Positions 6,599-12,584 of a stretch of DNA of 12,584 bases are shown in pieces (within the stretch, counting starts at the first letter, position 1; each line of letters begins with the position of its first letter). The position numbers and the translations under genes were made by a program. Below the pieces are notes generated by a model. It ran no database searches and was not told the DNA's origin. It worked only from the letters and a program-made list of their open reading frames with translations. The DNA comes from Amylibacter sp. (GTDB lineage Bacteria > Pseudomonadota > Alphaproteobacteria > Rhodobacterales > Rhodobacteraceae), in assembly GCA_030625465.1 (NCBI GenBank), contig DAOUQS010000032.1, forward strand, positions 1 through 12,584, read 5' to 3'.

Positions 6599-7399
6599 TT
6601 GCCGCACGCAGACATACCTGATCTCATTTCAGATGAGCACAGCAATCCAGCCCTTGTGACTAACGTGCAGGGGCAGTCACGTGTGCTGTTGGTGTGCGAG
6701 CATGCCAGCCACCATATTCCGGAACGCTATGCGGGGCTTGGTATGATGGATGCGGACAAGATGTCCCATGCAGCCTGGGACCCAGGCGCGTGTGCTGTCG
6801 CTGAACGGATGAGCGAAATACTGGATGCACCACTTTTGGTCAGCACGGTTTCGCGTCTGGTATATGACTGTAACAGGCCGCCGACATCGGCAGGGGCAAT
6901 TCGTGCCATTAGTGAACAAATCGCGGTTCCCGGCAATGTGTCCCTTACCACCGCGGAACAGATAGAGCGGGTTGAAATGGTTTACGAGCCGTTCAAACAG
7001 ATGCTGACCAAAACAATCAAGTCTTTTGCCTTGTCACCGATACTGGTGACAATCCACAGTTTCACACGCACTTATAATGATAAAAGGCGTGATGTGGATA
7101 TTGGCTTTATCCACGATGTGGACGCGCGTCTGGCGAAAATAATGGTTGATATGTCTGGCCAGCGTCTGGGGCTGAAATATGCTATGAACGAGCCTTATTC
7201 AAAGGCCGATGAAGTGGCCCATACGCTGGAATTGCACGGAACCGATAACGGATTGGTCAATGTGATGGTCGAGATTTGCAACGATCTGATCGAGACCACA
7301 GAACAACAGGCGTTGATCGCGCAGATGTTGGTTGATTTATTGAAGACCAGCTTGGATACTCTGAACGAAGACTTATCGTGCGGGGGAGCGAAATGTTAG
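6599..7399 (+). CDS. N-formylglutamate amidohydrolase-family hydrolase
   Basis: A cytoplasmic metal-dependent amidohydrolase of the FGase family (PF05013), 266 residues. The family reaction is release of glutamate from an N-acyl derivative. Here it probably cleaves a gamma-glutamyl amide made by the ligase of the same operon, since no histidine-degradation genes are near. Visible motifs are CEHASHHIP (33-41, metal-binding region), RLVYDCNRPP (86-95), TIHSFT (151-156), DIGFIHD (167-173), and NVMVEICNDLI (221-231, where IEIRNDLI is common). The start is TTG at 6599: AAAGGGA lies 6 nt upstream, and the first in-frame ATG would remove CEHASHH. It is the first gene of the operon, and its end overlaps the TRAP small permease start by 7 nt. 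Substrate specificity is inference from context. Confidence 0.88.
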   Translation: MPHADIPDLISDEHSNPALVTNVQGQSRVLLVCEHASHHIPERYAGLGMMDADKMSHAAWDPGACAVAERMSEILDAPLLVSTVSRLVYDCNRPPTSAGAIRAISEQIAVPGNVSLTTAEQIERVEMVYEPFKQMLTKTIKSFALSPILVTIHSFTRTYNDKRRDVDIGFIHDVDARLAKIMVDMSGQRLGLKYAMNEPYSKADEVAHTLELHGTDNGLVNVMVEICNDLIETTEQQALIAQMLVDLLKTSLDTLNEDLSCGGAKC

Positions 7400-7992
7400 G
7401 ATTTGCCAGAAAGTATGTCTGTATTGTTGATGCGGTGAACCGCCGTCTTGGCCGTATTATGATGTATGGAATTTTTGTCATGGTTGCAATTTTACTGTGG
7501 TCATCTATTTCAAAAACTTTCTTTTTGCCATCACGCTGGACGCTGGAAGTCGCGCAATTTGCCATGGTGACCTATTACATTCTGGGCGGCCCGTATTCCA
7601 TTCAGTTGGGTGCGAACGTGCGGATGGATTTGTTTTACGGCGAATGGACAACCCGGCGCAAAGCGCAGGTCGATGCCATTACCGTGTTCTTTTTGATGAC
7701 GTATCTGGGTGTACTGCTTTACGGTGCGTTTGATTCAACCGCCTATTCCCTGGGTAAGCCCTATAATATGGAAAGCTTCACCTTCTTCAAAAACCTGTTT
7801 GTCGGCTTTTTTACCGGCGGTTTTGAAGGCGCACAAGAAGTGATCGGGCGGCTTGAGCGCAGTGCAACTGCGTGGCGACCCTATCTGTGGCCGATCAAGG
7901 TCACGATGATTGTCGGGATAATACTGATGTTACTGCAAGCCATTTCAGAGCTGATTAAAGACATCGCTAAAATTAAAGGGGTGACACTGTAA
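7393..7992 (+). CDS. dctQ: TRAP transporter small permease (DctQ family)
   Basis: Four-helix inner-membrane subunit of a sodium-coupled TRAP transporter, which stabilises the large permease and docks the receptor. The ATG at 7393 (199 residues) is preferred to a GTG at 7378 because GGGGGAG lies 5 nt before it. It overlaps the hydrolase stop by 7 nt, so translation is probably coupled. Membrane segments are near residues 23-44, 52-72, 93-116 and 167-187. The family features RWTLEVAQF, GANVRMDLFY and WRPYLWPIK are present. Between helices 3 and 4 there is a longer loop than usual, about residues 120-160 with an aromatic, glycine-rich stretch (FFKNLFVGFFTGGFEG) that could form a re-entrant or interfacial segment. 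It ends in a TAATG overlap with the large permease. Confidence 0.92.
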   Translation: MLGFARKYVCIVDAVNRRLGRIMMYGIFVMVAILLWSSISKTFFLPSRWTLEVAQFAMVTYYILGGPYSIQLGANVRMDLFYGEWTTRRKAQVDAITVFFLMTYLGVLLYGAFDSTAYSLGKPYNMESFTFFKNLFVGFFTGGFEGAQEVIGRLERSATAWRPYLWPIKVTMIVGIILMLLQAISELIKDIAKIKGVTL

Positions 7993-9314
7993 TGTCGCAT
8001 GAGATGATCGCTATAGTGATGTTTTCATCAATGATGTTGATGATGTTCACCGGCCAGCGCGTGTTTGCCGCTATCGGGGTTGTGGGGGCAATTGCCGCTA
8101 TTACTTTATGGGGGGTTGGTGGCTCGGATATTCCGTTTTCGTCAGCCTTGAAACTGATGAAGTGGTATCCGCTTTTGACGCTGCCGATGTTTATTTTTAT
8201 GGGCTATGTGCTGTCCGAAAGTAAAATCGCGGATGACCTATACAAGATGTTCCATGTCTGGATGGGCCCTATTAACGGCGGTCTTGCCATTGGTACTATC
8301 GGGTTGATGGTGCTGGTATCCGCGATGAACGGTCTGTCGGTGGCCGGTATGGCCATTGGGGCGACGATTGCGCTGCCAGAATTGCTGAAGCGCGGTTATG
8401 ACAAGAAAATGGTCACCGGGGTGATACAGGCGGGGTCCAGTCTGGGCATCCTTGTGCCGCCTTCTGTGGTCTTGGTGCTTTATGCGATGATCGCACGCCA
8501 ACCTGTGGGCCAGTTGTGGCTTGCGGGCCTGTTTCCGGGTCTGATGATGGCGGGCATGTTCATTATCTATATTGCGGTGCGTTGTAAGATTAACCCGTCG
8601 CTTGGGCCGGTTCTGCCACCTGAGGAACGTATGGTTCCCATGGCCGAAAAACTGCGTCTATTGCGTGCGGGCCTGCTGCCCTTGGGTATTTTCGCGGCAA
8701 TGATGATCCCGTTCGTGAACGGTTGGACATCGCTGGTGGAAAGCTCTGCCATTGGTGCGATGACGGCCTTTGGTGCGGCGATCCTGAAGGGTCGTATGAA
8801 CCGCAAGGTGCTGGAAGTATCCGTGCGCCAGACATTGGCAATCTCGTGTATGTTCATGTGGATCATTCTGGCCGCCCTTGGTTTCGGTGCGGTATTTGAC
8901 GGGTTGGGCGCGGTAGACGCGATTGATAACCTGTTCACAGAACGCCTTGGCCTGTCGCCTTGGGTGATCTTGATCCTGATGCAGCTTTCATTCCTTGTGA
9001 TGGGTACATTTCTGGACGACACCGCCATGCTGGTGATCGTCGCACCGCTTTACGTGCCGCTGGTTGGTGCTTTGGGCTTCGATCTGATCTGGTACGGTGT
9101 GCTATACACCATTACAACACAGATCGCCTATATGACGCCGCCGTTTGGCTATAACCTGTTTTTGATGCGTGCCATGGCGCCGCCGGAAATAACGCTGCGG
9201 GACATCTATAGTTCGATCGTACCGTTCGTGCTGATCATGGTGCTGGCCTTGGCCACCATAATGATCTTCCCGAAGATCGCACTATGGCTGCCACACGCTG
9301 TTTACGGACTATAA
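7992..9314 (+). CDS. dctM: TRAP transporter large permease (DctM family)
   Basis: The sodium/substrate channel subunit of the TRAP transporter, 440 residues with about a dozen hydrophobic segments in the inner membrane, a normal length. Signature stretches are ALPELLKRGYDKKMVTGVIQ followed by GSSLGILVPPSVVLVLYAM (first half) and MGTFLDDTAMLVIVAPLYVP with TQIAYMTPPFGYNLFLMRA (second half). These are the two repeat-related hairpin regions that hold the sodium and substrate sites in the family. The start codon shares one base with the small permease stop (TAATG), indicating coupled translation and fixed stoichiometry. A 73-bp gap separates it from the receptor gene. The ligand is set by the receptor and discussed there. 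Confidence 0.95.
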   Translation: MSHEMIAIVMFSSMMLMMFTGQRVFAAIGVVGAIAAITLWGVGGSDIPFSSALKLMKWYPLLTLPMFIFMGYVLSESKIADDLYKMFHVWMGPINGGLAIGTIGLMVLVSAMNGLSVAGMAIGATIALPELLKRGYDKKMVTGVIQAGSSLGILVPPSVVLVLYAMIARQPVGQLWLAGLFPGLMMAGMFIIYIAVRCKINPSLGPVLPPEERMVPMAEKLRLLRAGLLPLGIFAAMMIPFVNGWTSLVESSAIGAMTAFGAAILKGRMNRKVLEVSVRQTLAISCMFMWIILAALGFGAVFDGLGAVDAIDNLFTERLGLSPWVILILMQLSFLVMGTFLDDTAMLVIVAPLYVPLVGALGFDLIWYGVLYTITTQIAYMTPPFGYNLFLMRAMAPPEITLRDIYSSIVPFVLIMVLALATIMIFPKIALWLPHAVYGL

Positions 9315-9387
9315 GAAGAACTCCGACAGGAGCGCAAATATCACCGCCTGCAATTTGGGCACATAATAACCAACTAGGAGACTGAAA

Positions 9388-10422
9388 ATGACAACAAGAC
9401 GTAAGTTTATAACCACCGGCGCTGCCGGCGCGGTCGGCGCAAGCCTGGCAGCCCCAGCACTTGCCGCTTCCACGATCAAATGGCGTATGCAAACATATGC
9501 AGGCGCATCATTGGCTGAGCATGTCGTCACACCGGCGATCAACATGTTTAACCAGATTGCTGGCGACCGCATGCAAATCGAACTGTTCTATGGCGACCAA
9601 TTGGTTCCAACAGGCGAATTGTTCCGTGCGATGCAAAAAGGCACAATCGACGCGGTGCAATCCGATGATGACAGCATGGCATCCCCTACGGATGTTACTG
9701 TTTTCGGTGGGTATTTCCCATTCGGTTCGCGCTACAGCCTTGATGTGCCCGTATTGTTCAACCAGTATGGCCTGAATGAAATTTGGGACGAAGAATATTC
9801 CAAAGTTGGCGTCAAGCACATCAGTGCAGGCGCTTGGGACCCATGTCACTTCGCCACTAAAGATCCGATCCACAGCTTGGCTGACTTGAAAGGCAAACGT
9901 GTGTTTACCTTCCCGACAGCGGGTCGCTTCCTTGAACAGTTCGGTGTTGTTCCTGTAACACTTCCTTGGGAAGACATTGAAGTTGCGATGCAAACCGGCG
10001 AGCTGGACGGCATTGCATGGTCAGGCATCACCGAGGACTACACAGTAGGCTGGGCAGATGTAACAAACTACTTCCTGACCAACAATATTTCAGGCGCATG
10101 GGCAGGGTCTTTCTTTGCCAATATGGATCGCTGGAATGAACTGCCGGAAGATCTGCAAACATTGTTCCGCGTTTGTTGTGACCAGTCACATTACTACCGT
10201 CAGTGGTGGTACTGGGGTGGTGAAGCATCCTTGCGTGTGAATGGGCCGAAGATGAAACTGACAACTATTCCTGATGCGGAATGGGATACAGTTGAAGCGG
10301 CCGCGCAAGTATTCTGGGATGAAATTGCAGCCGAAAGCGAAACCAAAGCGAAAGTTGTTAAAATCTTCAAGCAATATAACGCTGATATGGTTAAAGCCGG
10401 ACGCCCGTACCGTTACGGCTAA
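9388..10422 (+). CDS. dctP: TRAP transporter periplasmic receptor (DctP family), Tat-exported
   Basis: Periplasmic solute-binding protein that delivers the ligand to the TRAP permease; 344 residues. The N-terminus MTTRRKFITTGAAGAVGASL is a twin-arginine signal (Arg4-Arg5), with a likely cut after APALA near residue 26. The mature protein shows the DctP fold, such as GELFRAMQKGTIDAV (77-90) and VAMQTGELDGIAW (199-211). In the strand that normally reads DLKGxKxR, with Arg binding the ligand carboxylate, this protein reads DLKGKRVFTFP, placing Phe173 at the Arg position. Acidic and aromatic residues (QSDDDSM, WSGITEDY, QWWYWGG) are plentiful. This suggests a ligand other than a plain carboxylate, perhaps a cationic amine. 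AGGAG (9374-9378) is a good ribosome-binding site. A GC-rich hairpin follows the gene. Confidence 0.93.
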   Translation: MTTRRKFITTGAAGAVGASLAAPALAASTIKWRMQTYAGASLAEHVVTPAINMFNQIAGDRMQIELFYGDQLVPTGELFRAMQKGTIDAVQSDDDSMASPTDVTVFGGYFPFGSRYSLDVPVLFNQYGLNEIWDEEYSKVGVKHISAGAWDPCHFATKDPIHSLADLKGKRVFTFPTAGRFLEQFGVVPVTLPWEDIEVAMQTGELDGIAWSGITEDYTVGWADVTNYFLTNNISGAWAGSFFANMDRWNELPEDLQTLFRVCCDQSHYYRQWWYWGGEASLRVNGPKMKLTTIPDAEWDTVEAAAQVFWDEIAAESETKAKVVKIFKQYNADMVKAGRPYRYG

Positions 10423-10447
10423 TCACAACGGATAAAATACAAAAGTC

Positions 10448-10468
10448 GGGCGCGTCATTGGCGCGCCC
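10448..10468 (+). terminator. GC-rich hairpin between receptor and ligase genes
   Basis: GGGCGCG (10448-10454) and CGCGCCC (10462-10468) form a perfect 7-bp stem with a 7-nt loop, 25 nt after the receptor stop. What follows (TTCAACCTT) is not a clean T-run, and the next gene starts only 24 nt later. It more likely causes partial termination or protects the upstream mRNA, raising receptor levels over downstream enzymes, than ends the operon. Confidence 0.55.
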
Positions 10469-10492
10469 TTCAACCTTCAATCTCTGGGAAAT

Positions 10493-11860
10493 ATGGACAT
10501 GTCTGGAATTTTAAGTTTTGACACGCTGAAATCGCAAGTCGCGGATGGCACTATTGATACCGTTCTGGTCTGTATCATTGACATGCAGGGCCGCCTGATG
10601 GGCAAACGCTTTGTTGCGCAACATTTTGTTGATGGCGGCTGGGAAGAAACCCATTGCTGCAATTACCTGCTGGCCACCGACCTGGAGATGGCAACACCCG
10701 ATGGTTATGCCTCGACCAGTTGGGAAAGCGGCTATGGCGACTATGTGATGAAGCCTGACATGGCCACATTGCGCGCAGTGCCTTGGCTGGAAGGCACCGT
10801 GATGATCTTGTGCGATGTGCTGGATCACAACACCCACGAACCGGTGCCGCATTCGCCACGCGCGGTGCTGAAAAAGCAAATCGCGCGTCTGGCTGACATG
10901 GGGTTCGACCCGATGATGGCGACCGAACTGGAATTCTTTATCTTCGAGAAAAGCTTTGATGATATCCGCAAGTCGGGTTTCCGCGATCTGGAGCCGATCA
11001 GTGGTTACAATGAAGATTACCACATCTTCCAGACCACCAAAGAAGAACATATTATGCGTCCGATCCGTAACCACCTTTACGCCGCCGGGCTGCCTATCGA
11101 GGGCACCAAGGGCGAAGCGGAAGCGGGTCAGGAAGAGCTGAATATCAAATACGGCACCGCGATGGACACGGCCGATCACCACACAATCGCGAAACACGCG
11201 ATCAAGGAAATTGCCTGGCAACAGGGCCATGCGGTGACGTTCTTGCCGAAGTGGGATCAAGCCCGCGTGGGATCATCGTCACATGTGCATCAATCCTTGT
11301 GGAAAGACGGCAAGCCTGCGTTCTTTGACAAGGGCGCCGATCTGGGTATGTCGCAACTGATGCGCGATTATATGGGTGGTTTGCTGAAATACGCACCGGA
11401 TTACATGTATTTCCTTGCGCCCTACATCAACAGCTATAAACGCTTTTCAAAGGGTTCGTTCGCGCCGACGCGCACGATCTGGTCGGTGGATAACCGCACC
11501 GCAGGTTTCCGGCTTTGTGCCGCTGGCAGTAATGCCGTGCGTATCGAATGCCGCATCCCCGGATCAGACATGAACCCGTACCTTGCAATGGCCGTACAAC
11601 TGGCTGCAGGCATCAAGGGTATTGAAGATAAAGAGCCACTTGACCCACCATCCGAAGGTGACGCATATGCGGGCAAGGGCGGCTATATCCCGCAAAACCT
11701 ACGGGATGCGAAAGACACCCTGAAAGCTTCAAAAATGTTACGCGAGGCTTTGGGCGACGATGTGGTTGATCACTATACCCGAGCGGCAGAGTGGGAACTG
11801 GAAGAATTTGACAAGGTCGTGACCGATTATGAAATCGCACGCGGATTTGAAAGAGTATAG
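10493..11860 (+). CDS. Glutamine-synthetase-like gamma-glutamyl-amine ligase
   Basis: An ATP-dependent ligase of the glutamine synthetase family (455 residues) that probably joins the gamma-carboxyl of glutamate to an amine instead of ammonia, as in PuuA, IpuC and the GlnA4 type. Catalytic-domain motifs are TELEFFIF (144-151), GEAEAGQEELN (207-217), GSSSHVHQSLW (260-270), SKGSFAPT (319-326), NRTAGFR (334-340) and ECRIPGSDMNPYLAMA (352-367). Together these keep the metal-binding Glu/His and ATP/glutamate-binding Arg positions. The adenylylation loop tyrosine of GlnA-type enzymes is not seen, as in catabolic paralogues. A second ATG at 10499 is 9 nt behind the GGGA at 10486-10489, while the first is only 3 nt away, so the true start may be 10499. 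An aldehyde dehydrogenase follows after 2 nt. The amine substrate is unknown; ethanolamine is a guess from context. Confidence 0.9.
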   Translation: MDMSGILSFDTLKSQVADGTIDTVLVCIIDMQGRLMGKRFVAQHFVDGGWEETHCCNYLLATDLEMATPDGYASTSWESGYGDYVMKPDMATLRAVPWLEGTVMILCDVLDHNTHEPVPHSPRAVLKKQIARLADMGFDPMMATELEFFIFEKSFDDIRKSGFRDLEPISGYNEDYHIFQTTKEEHIMRPIRNHLYAAGLPIEGTKGEAEAGQEELNIKYGTAMDTADHHTIAKHAIKEIAWQQGHAVTFLPKWDQARVGSSSHVHQSLWKDGKPAFFDKGADLGMSQLMRDYMGGLLKYAPDYMYFLAPYINSYKRFSKGSFAPTRTIWSVDNRTAGFRLCAAGSNAVRIECRIPGSDMNPYLAMAVQLAAGIKGIEDKEPLDPPSEGDAYAGKGGYIPQNLRDAKDTLKASKMLREALGDDVVDHYTRAAEWELEEFDKVVTDYEIARGFERV

Positions 11861-11862
11861 CA

Positions 11863-12584
11863 ATGACAAACACTGTAAAATGTATCTCGCCCATTGATGG
11901 GTCACTTTATGCTGAACGTCCTGTTCTGACGATGGACGCGGCCAATGAAGCTGTTGCGCGTGCAAATGCGGCGCAGGTTGAATGGGCCGCACGACCCCTG
12001 ACCGAACGCATTGCGTTGGTGCAGGCAGGCGTGGCCGCCGTGGGTGAAATGAACGACGAGATCGTCATCGAGCTGGCACATCAAATGGGCCGGCCTGTGC
12101 GTTACGGCGGCGAATTTGGCGGCTTTAACGAACGTGCCAGCCATATGGCGGATATCGCGGTTGATGCTTTGGCCCCGATTATCGTTGAAGACAGCGATGC
12201 GTTTTCGCGCAAGATCAAGCGGGTACCCCACGGCGTGGTGTTGGTGGTAGCCCCTTGGAACTACCCCTATATGACGGCTGTGAATACGGTTGCGCCTGCG
12301 CTGATCGCAGGTAACGCGGTGATGCTGAAACACGCATCACAAACCTTGTTGGTGGGTGAACGTATGGCGGCGGCTTTCCATTATGTGGGCATCCCTGAGG
12401 ATGTGTTCCAGAATATGTTTTTGGACCACGGCACGACCTCTGCACTGATCGCGGCCAAATCCTTTGGCTTTGTGAACTTCACCGGCTCTGTCGGTGGCGG
12501 GCAGGCGATGGAAACAGCGGCCGCCGGTACGTTTACCGGTGTCGGCACAGAGCTGGGCGGCAAAGACCCGGGCTATGTGATGGA
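11863..12584 (+). CDS. Aldehyde dehydrogenase, cut off by window edge
   Basis: NAD(P)-dependent aldehyde dehydrogenase, first 240 residues of a protein that usually has 450-500. Motifs are VVAPWNYPYMTAVNTVAPAL (128-147, with the oxyanion-hole Asn133), GNAVMLKHAS (150-159, cofactor-binding Lys), FVNFTGSVGGG (203-213, dinucleotide-binding turn) and GTELGGKDP (228-236, general base Glu230). The catalytic Cys lies beyond the window. The ATG is 2 nt after the ligase stop, so it is certainly cotranscribed. Its ribosome-binding site GAAAGAG lies inside the ligase gene. In gamma-glutamylation pathways the partner dehydrogenase oxidises a gamma-glutamyl aminoaldehyde to the acid, as PuuC does in putrescine breakdown. 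That role is inferred from the operon. Confidence 0.93.
   Translation, partial: MTNTVKCISPIDGSLYAERPVLTMDAANEAVARANAAQVEWAARPLTERIALVQAGVAAVGEMNDEIVIELAHQMGRPVRYGGEFGGFNERASHMADIAVDALAPIIVEDSDAFSRKIKRVPHGVVLVVAPWNYPYMTAVNTVAPALIAGNAVMLKHASQTLLVGERMAAAFHYVGIPEDVFQNMFLDHGTTSALIAAKSFGFVNFTGSVGGGQAMETAAAGTFTGVGTELGGKDPGYVM

Noticed and set aside
7378..7392. GTG start for the TRAP small permease
   Set aside because: The ATG at 7393 has a GGGGGAG at proper distance, while the GTG would need a site inside TCTGAACGAAGAC, which is poor.
6599..7399. Assignment as HutG of histidine degradation
   Set aside because: No hut genes are nearby; the operon is built around a TRAP transporter, a glutamyl ligase and an aldehyde dehydrogenase.
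10511..11260. Long open frame (249 codons) on the minus strand inside the ligase gene
   Set aside because: It lies fully antisense to a gene with clear glutamine-synthetase motifs. It has no recognisable domain and a low-complexity composition typical of reverse frames.
10493..11860. Assignment as the ammonia-assimilating glutamine synthetase GlnA
   Set aside because: No adenylylation-site loop, no glnB neighbour, and location in a catabolic operon with an aldehyde dehydrogenase.
1..12584. Mobile elements, CRISPR arrays, tRNA or rRNA genes
   Set aside because: I saw no regularly spaced repeats, transposase or integrase motifs, terminal inverted repeats or tRNA-like cloverleaf sequences.

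Overview
The window looks like chromosomal DNA of a marine alphaproteobacterium, probably of the Rhodobacterales/roseobacter group. Grounds are the moderate GC content, a TRAP transporter whose receptor has a twin-arginine signal, a glutamine-synthetase-like ligase beside an N-formylglutamate-amidohydrolase-family gene, and an Mn-dependent pyrophosphatase. The taxonomic call is inference from gene style only. I see no rRNA, tRNA, CRISPR array, transposase or phage gene.

Left part (1-5098): a truncated aldo/keto reductase on the minus strand is divergent from a short PlsB-like glycerol-3-phosphate acyltransferase. Next come a family II (DHH) inorganic pyrophosphatase, a 67-residue acidic protein of unknown function, and a 505-residue RecD2/Dda-like superfamily 1 helicase. 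These look like housekeeping or lineage-specific genes. Two details stand out. A short open frame overlaps the pyrophosphatase start codon, and a decayed copy of the helicase C-terminus lies in frame behind the helicase stop.

Middle (5099-6598): an AT-rich intergenic stretch holds a 13-bp palindrome just upstream of a promoter-like sequence and leads to an unrecognised 75-residue protein. A minus-strand RpiR/MurR-family regulator follows. It is divergent from the operon to its right, and the shared 112-124 bp control region contains a 16-bp direct repeat (15/16 identical) at 43-bp spacing.

Right part (6599 to the window end): a tightly packed plus-strand operon encodes, in order, an N-formylglutamate-amidohydrolase-family hydrolase (TTG start), TRAP small permease, TRAP large permease, TRAP receptor, a glutamine-synthetase-like gamma-glutamyl ligase and an aldehyde dehydrogenase cut by the window edge. 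Together they read as an uptake and catabolic unit for a small amine. The TRAP system imports it, the ligase masks its amino group as a gamma-glutamyl amide, a dehydrogenase step oxidises the far end, and the hydrolase releases glutamate plus the product. The TRAP receptor appears to have Phe173 where DctP-family receptors carry the carboxylate-binding arginine, which fits a ligand that is not a simple carboxylate. Ethanolamine (giving glycine) is my leading guess. This operon with its paired operator-like repeats is the most interesting system in the window.
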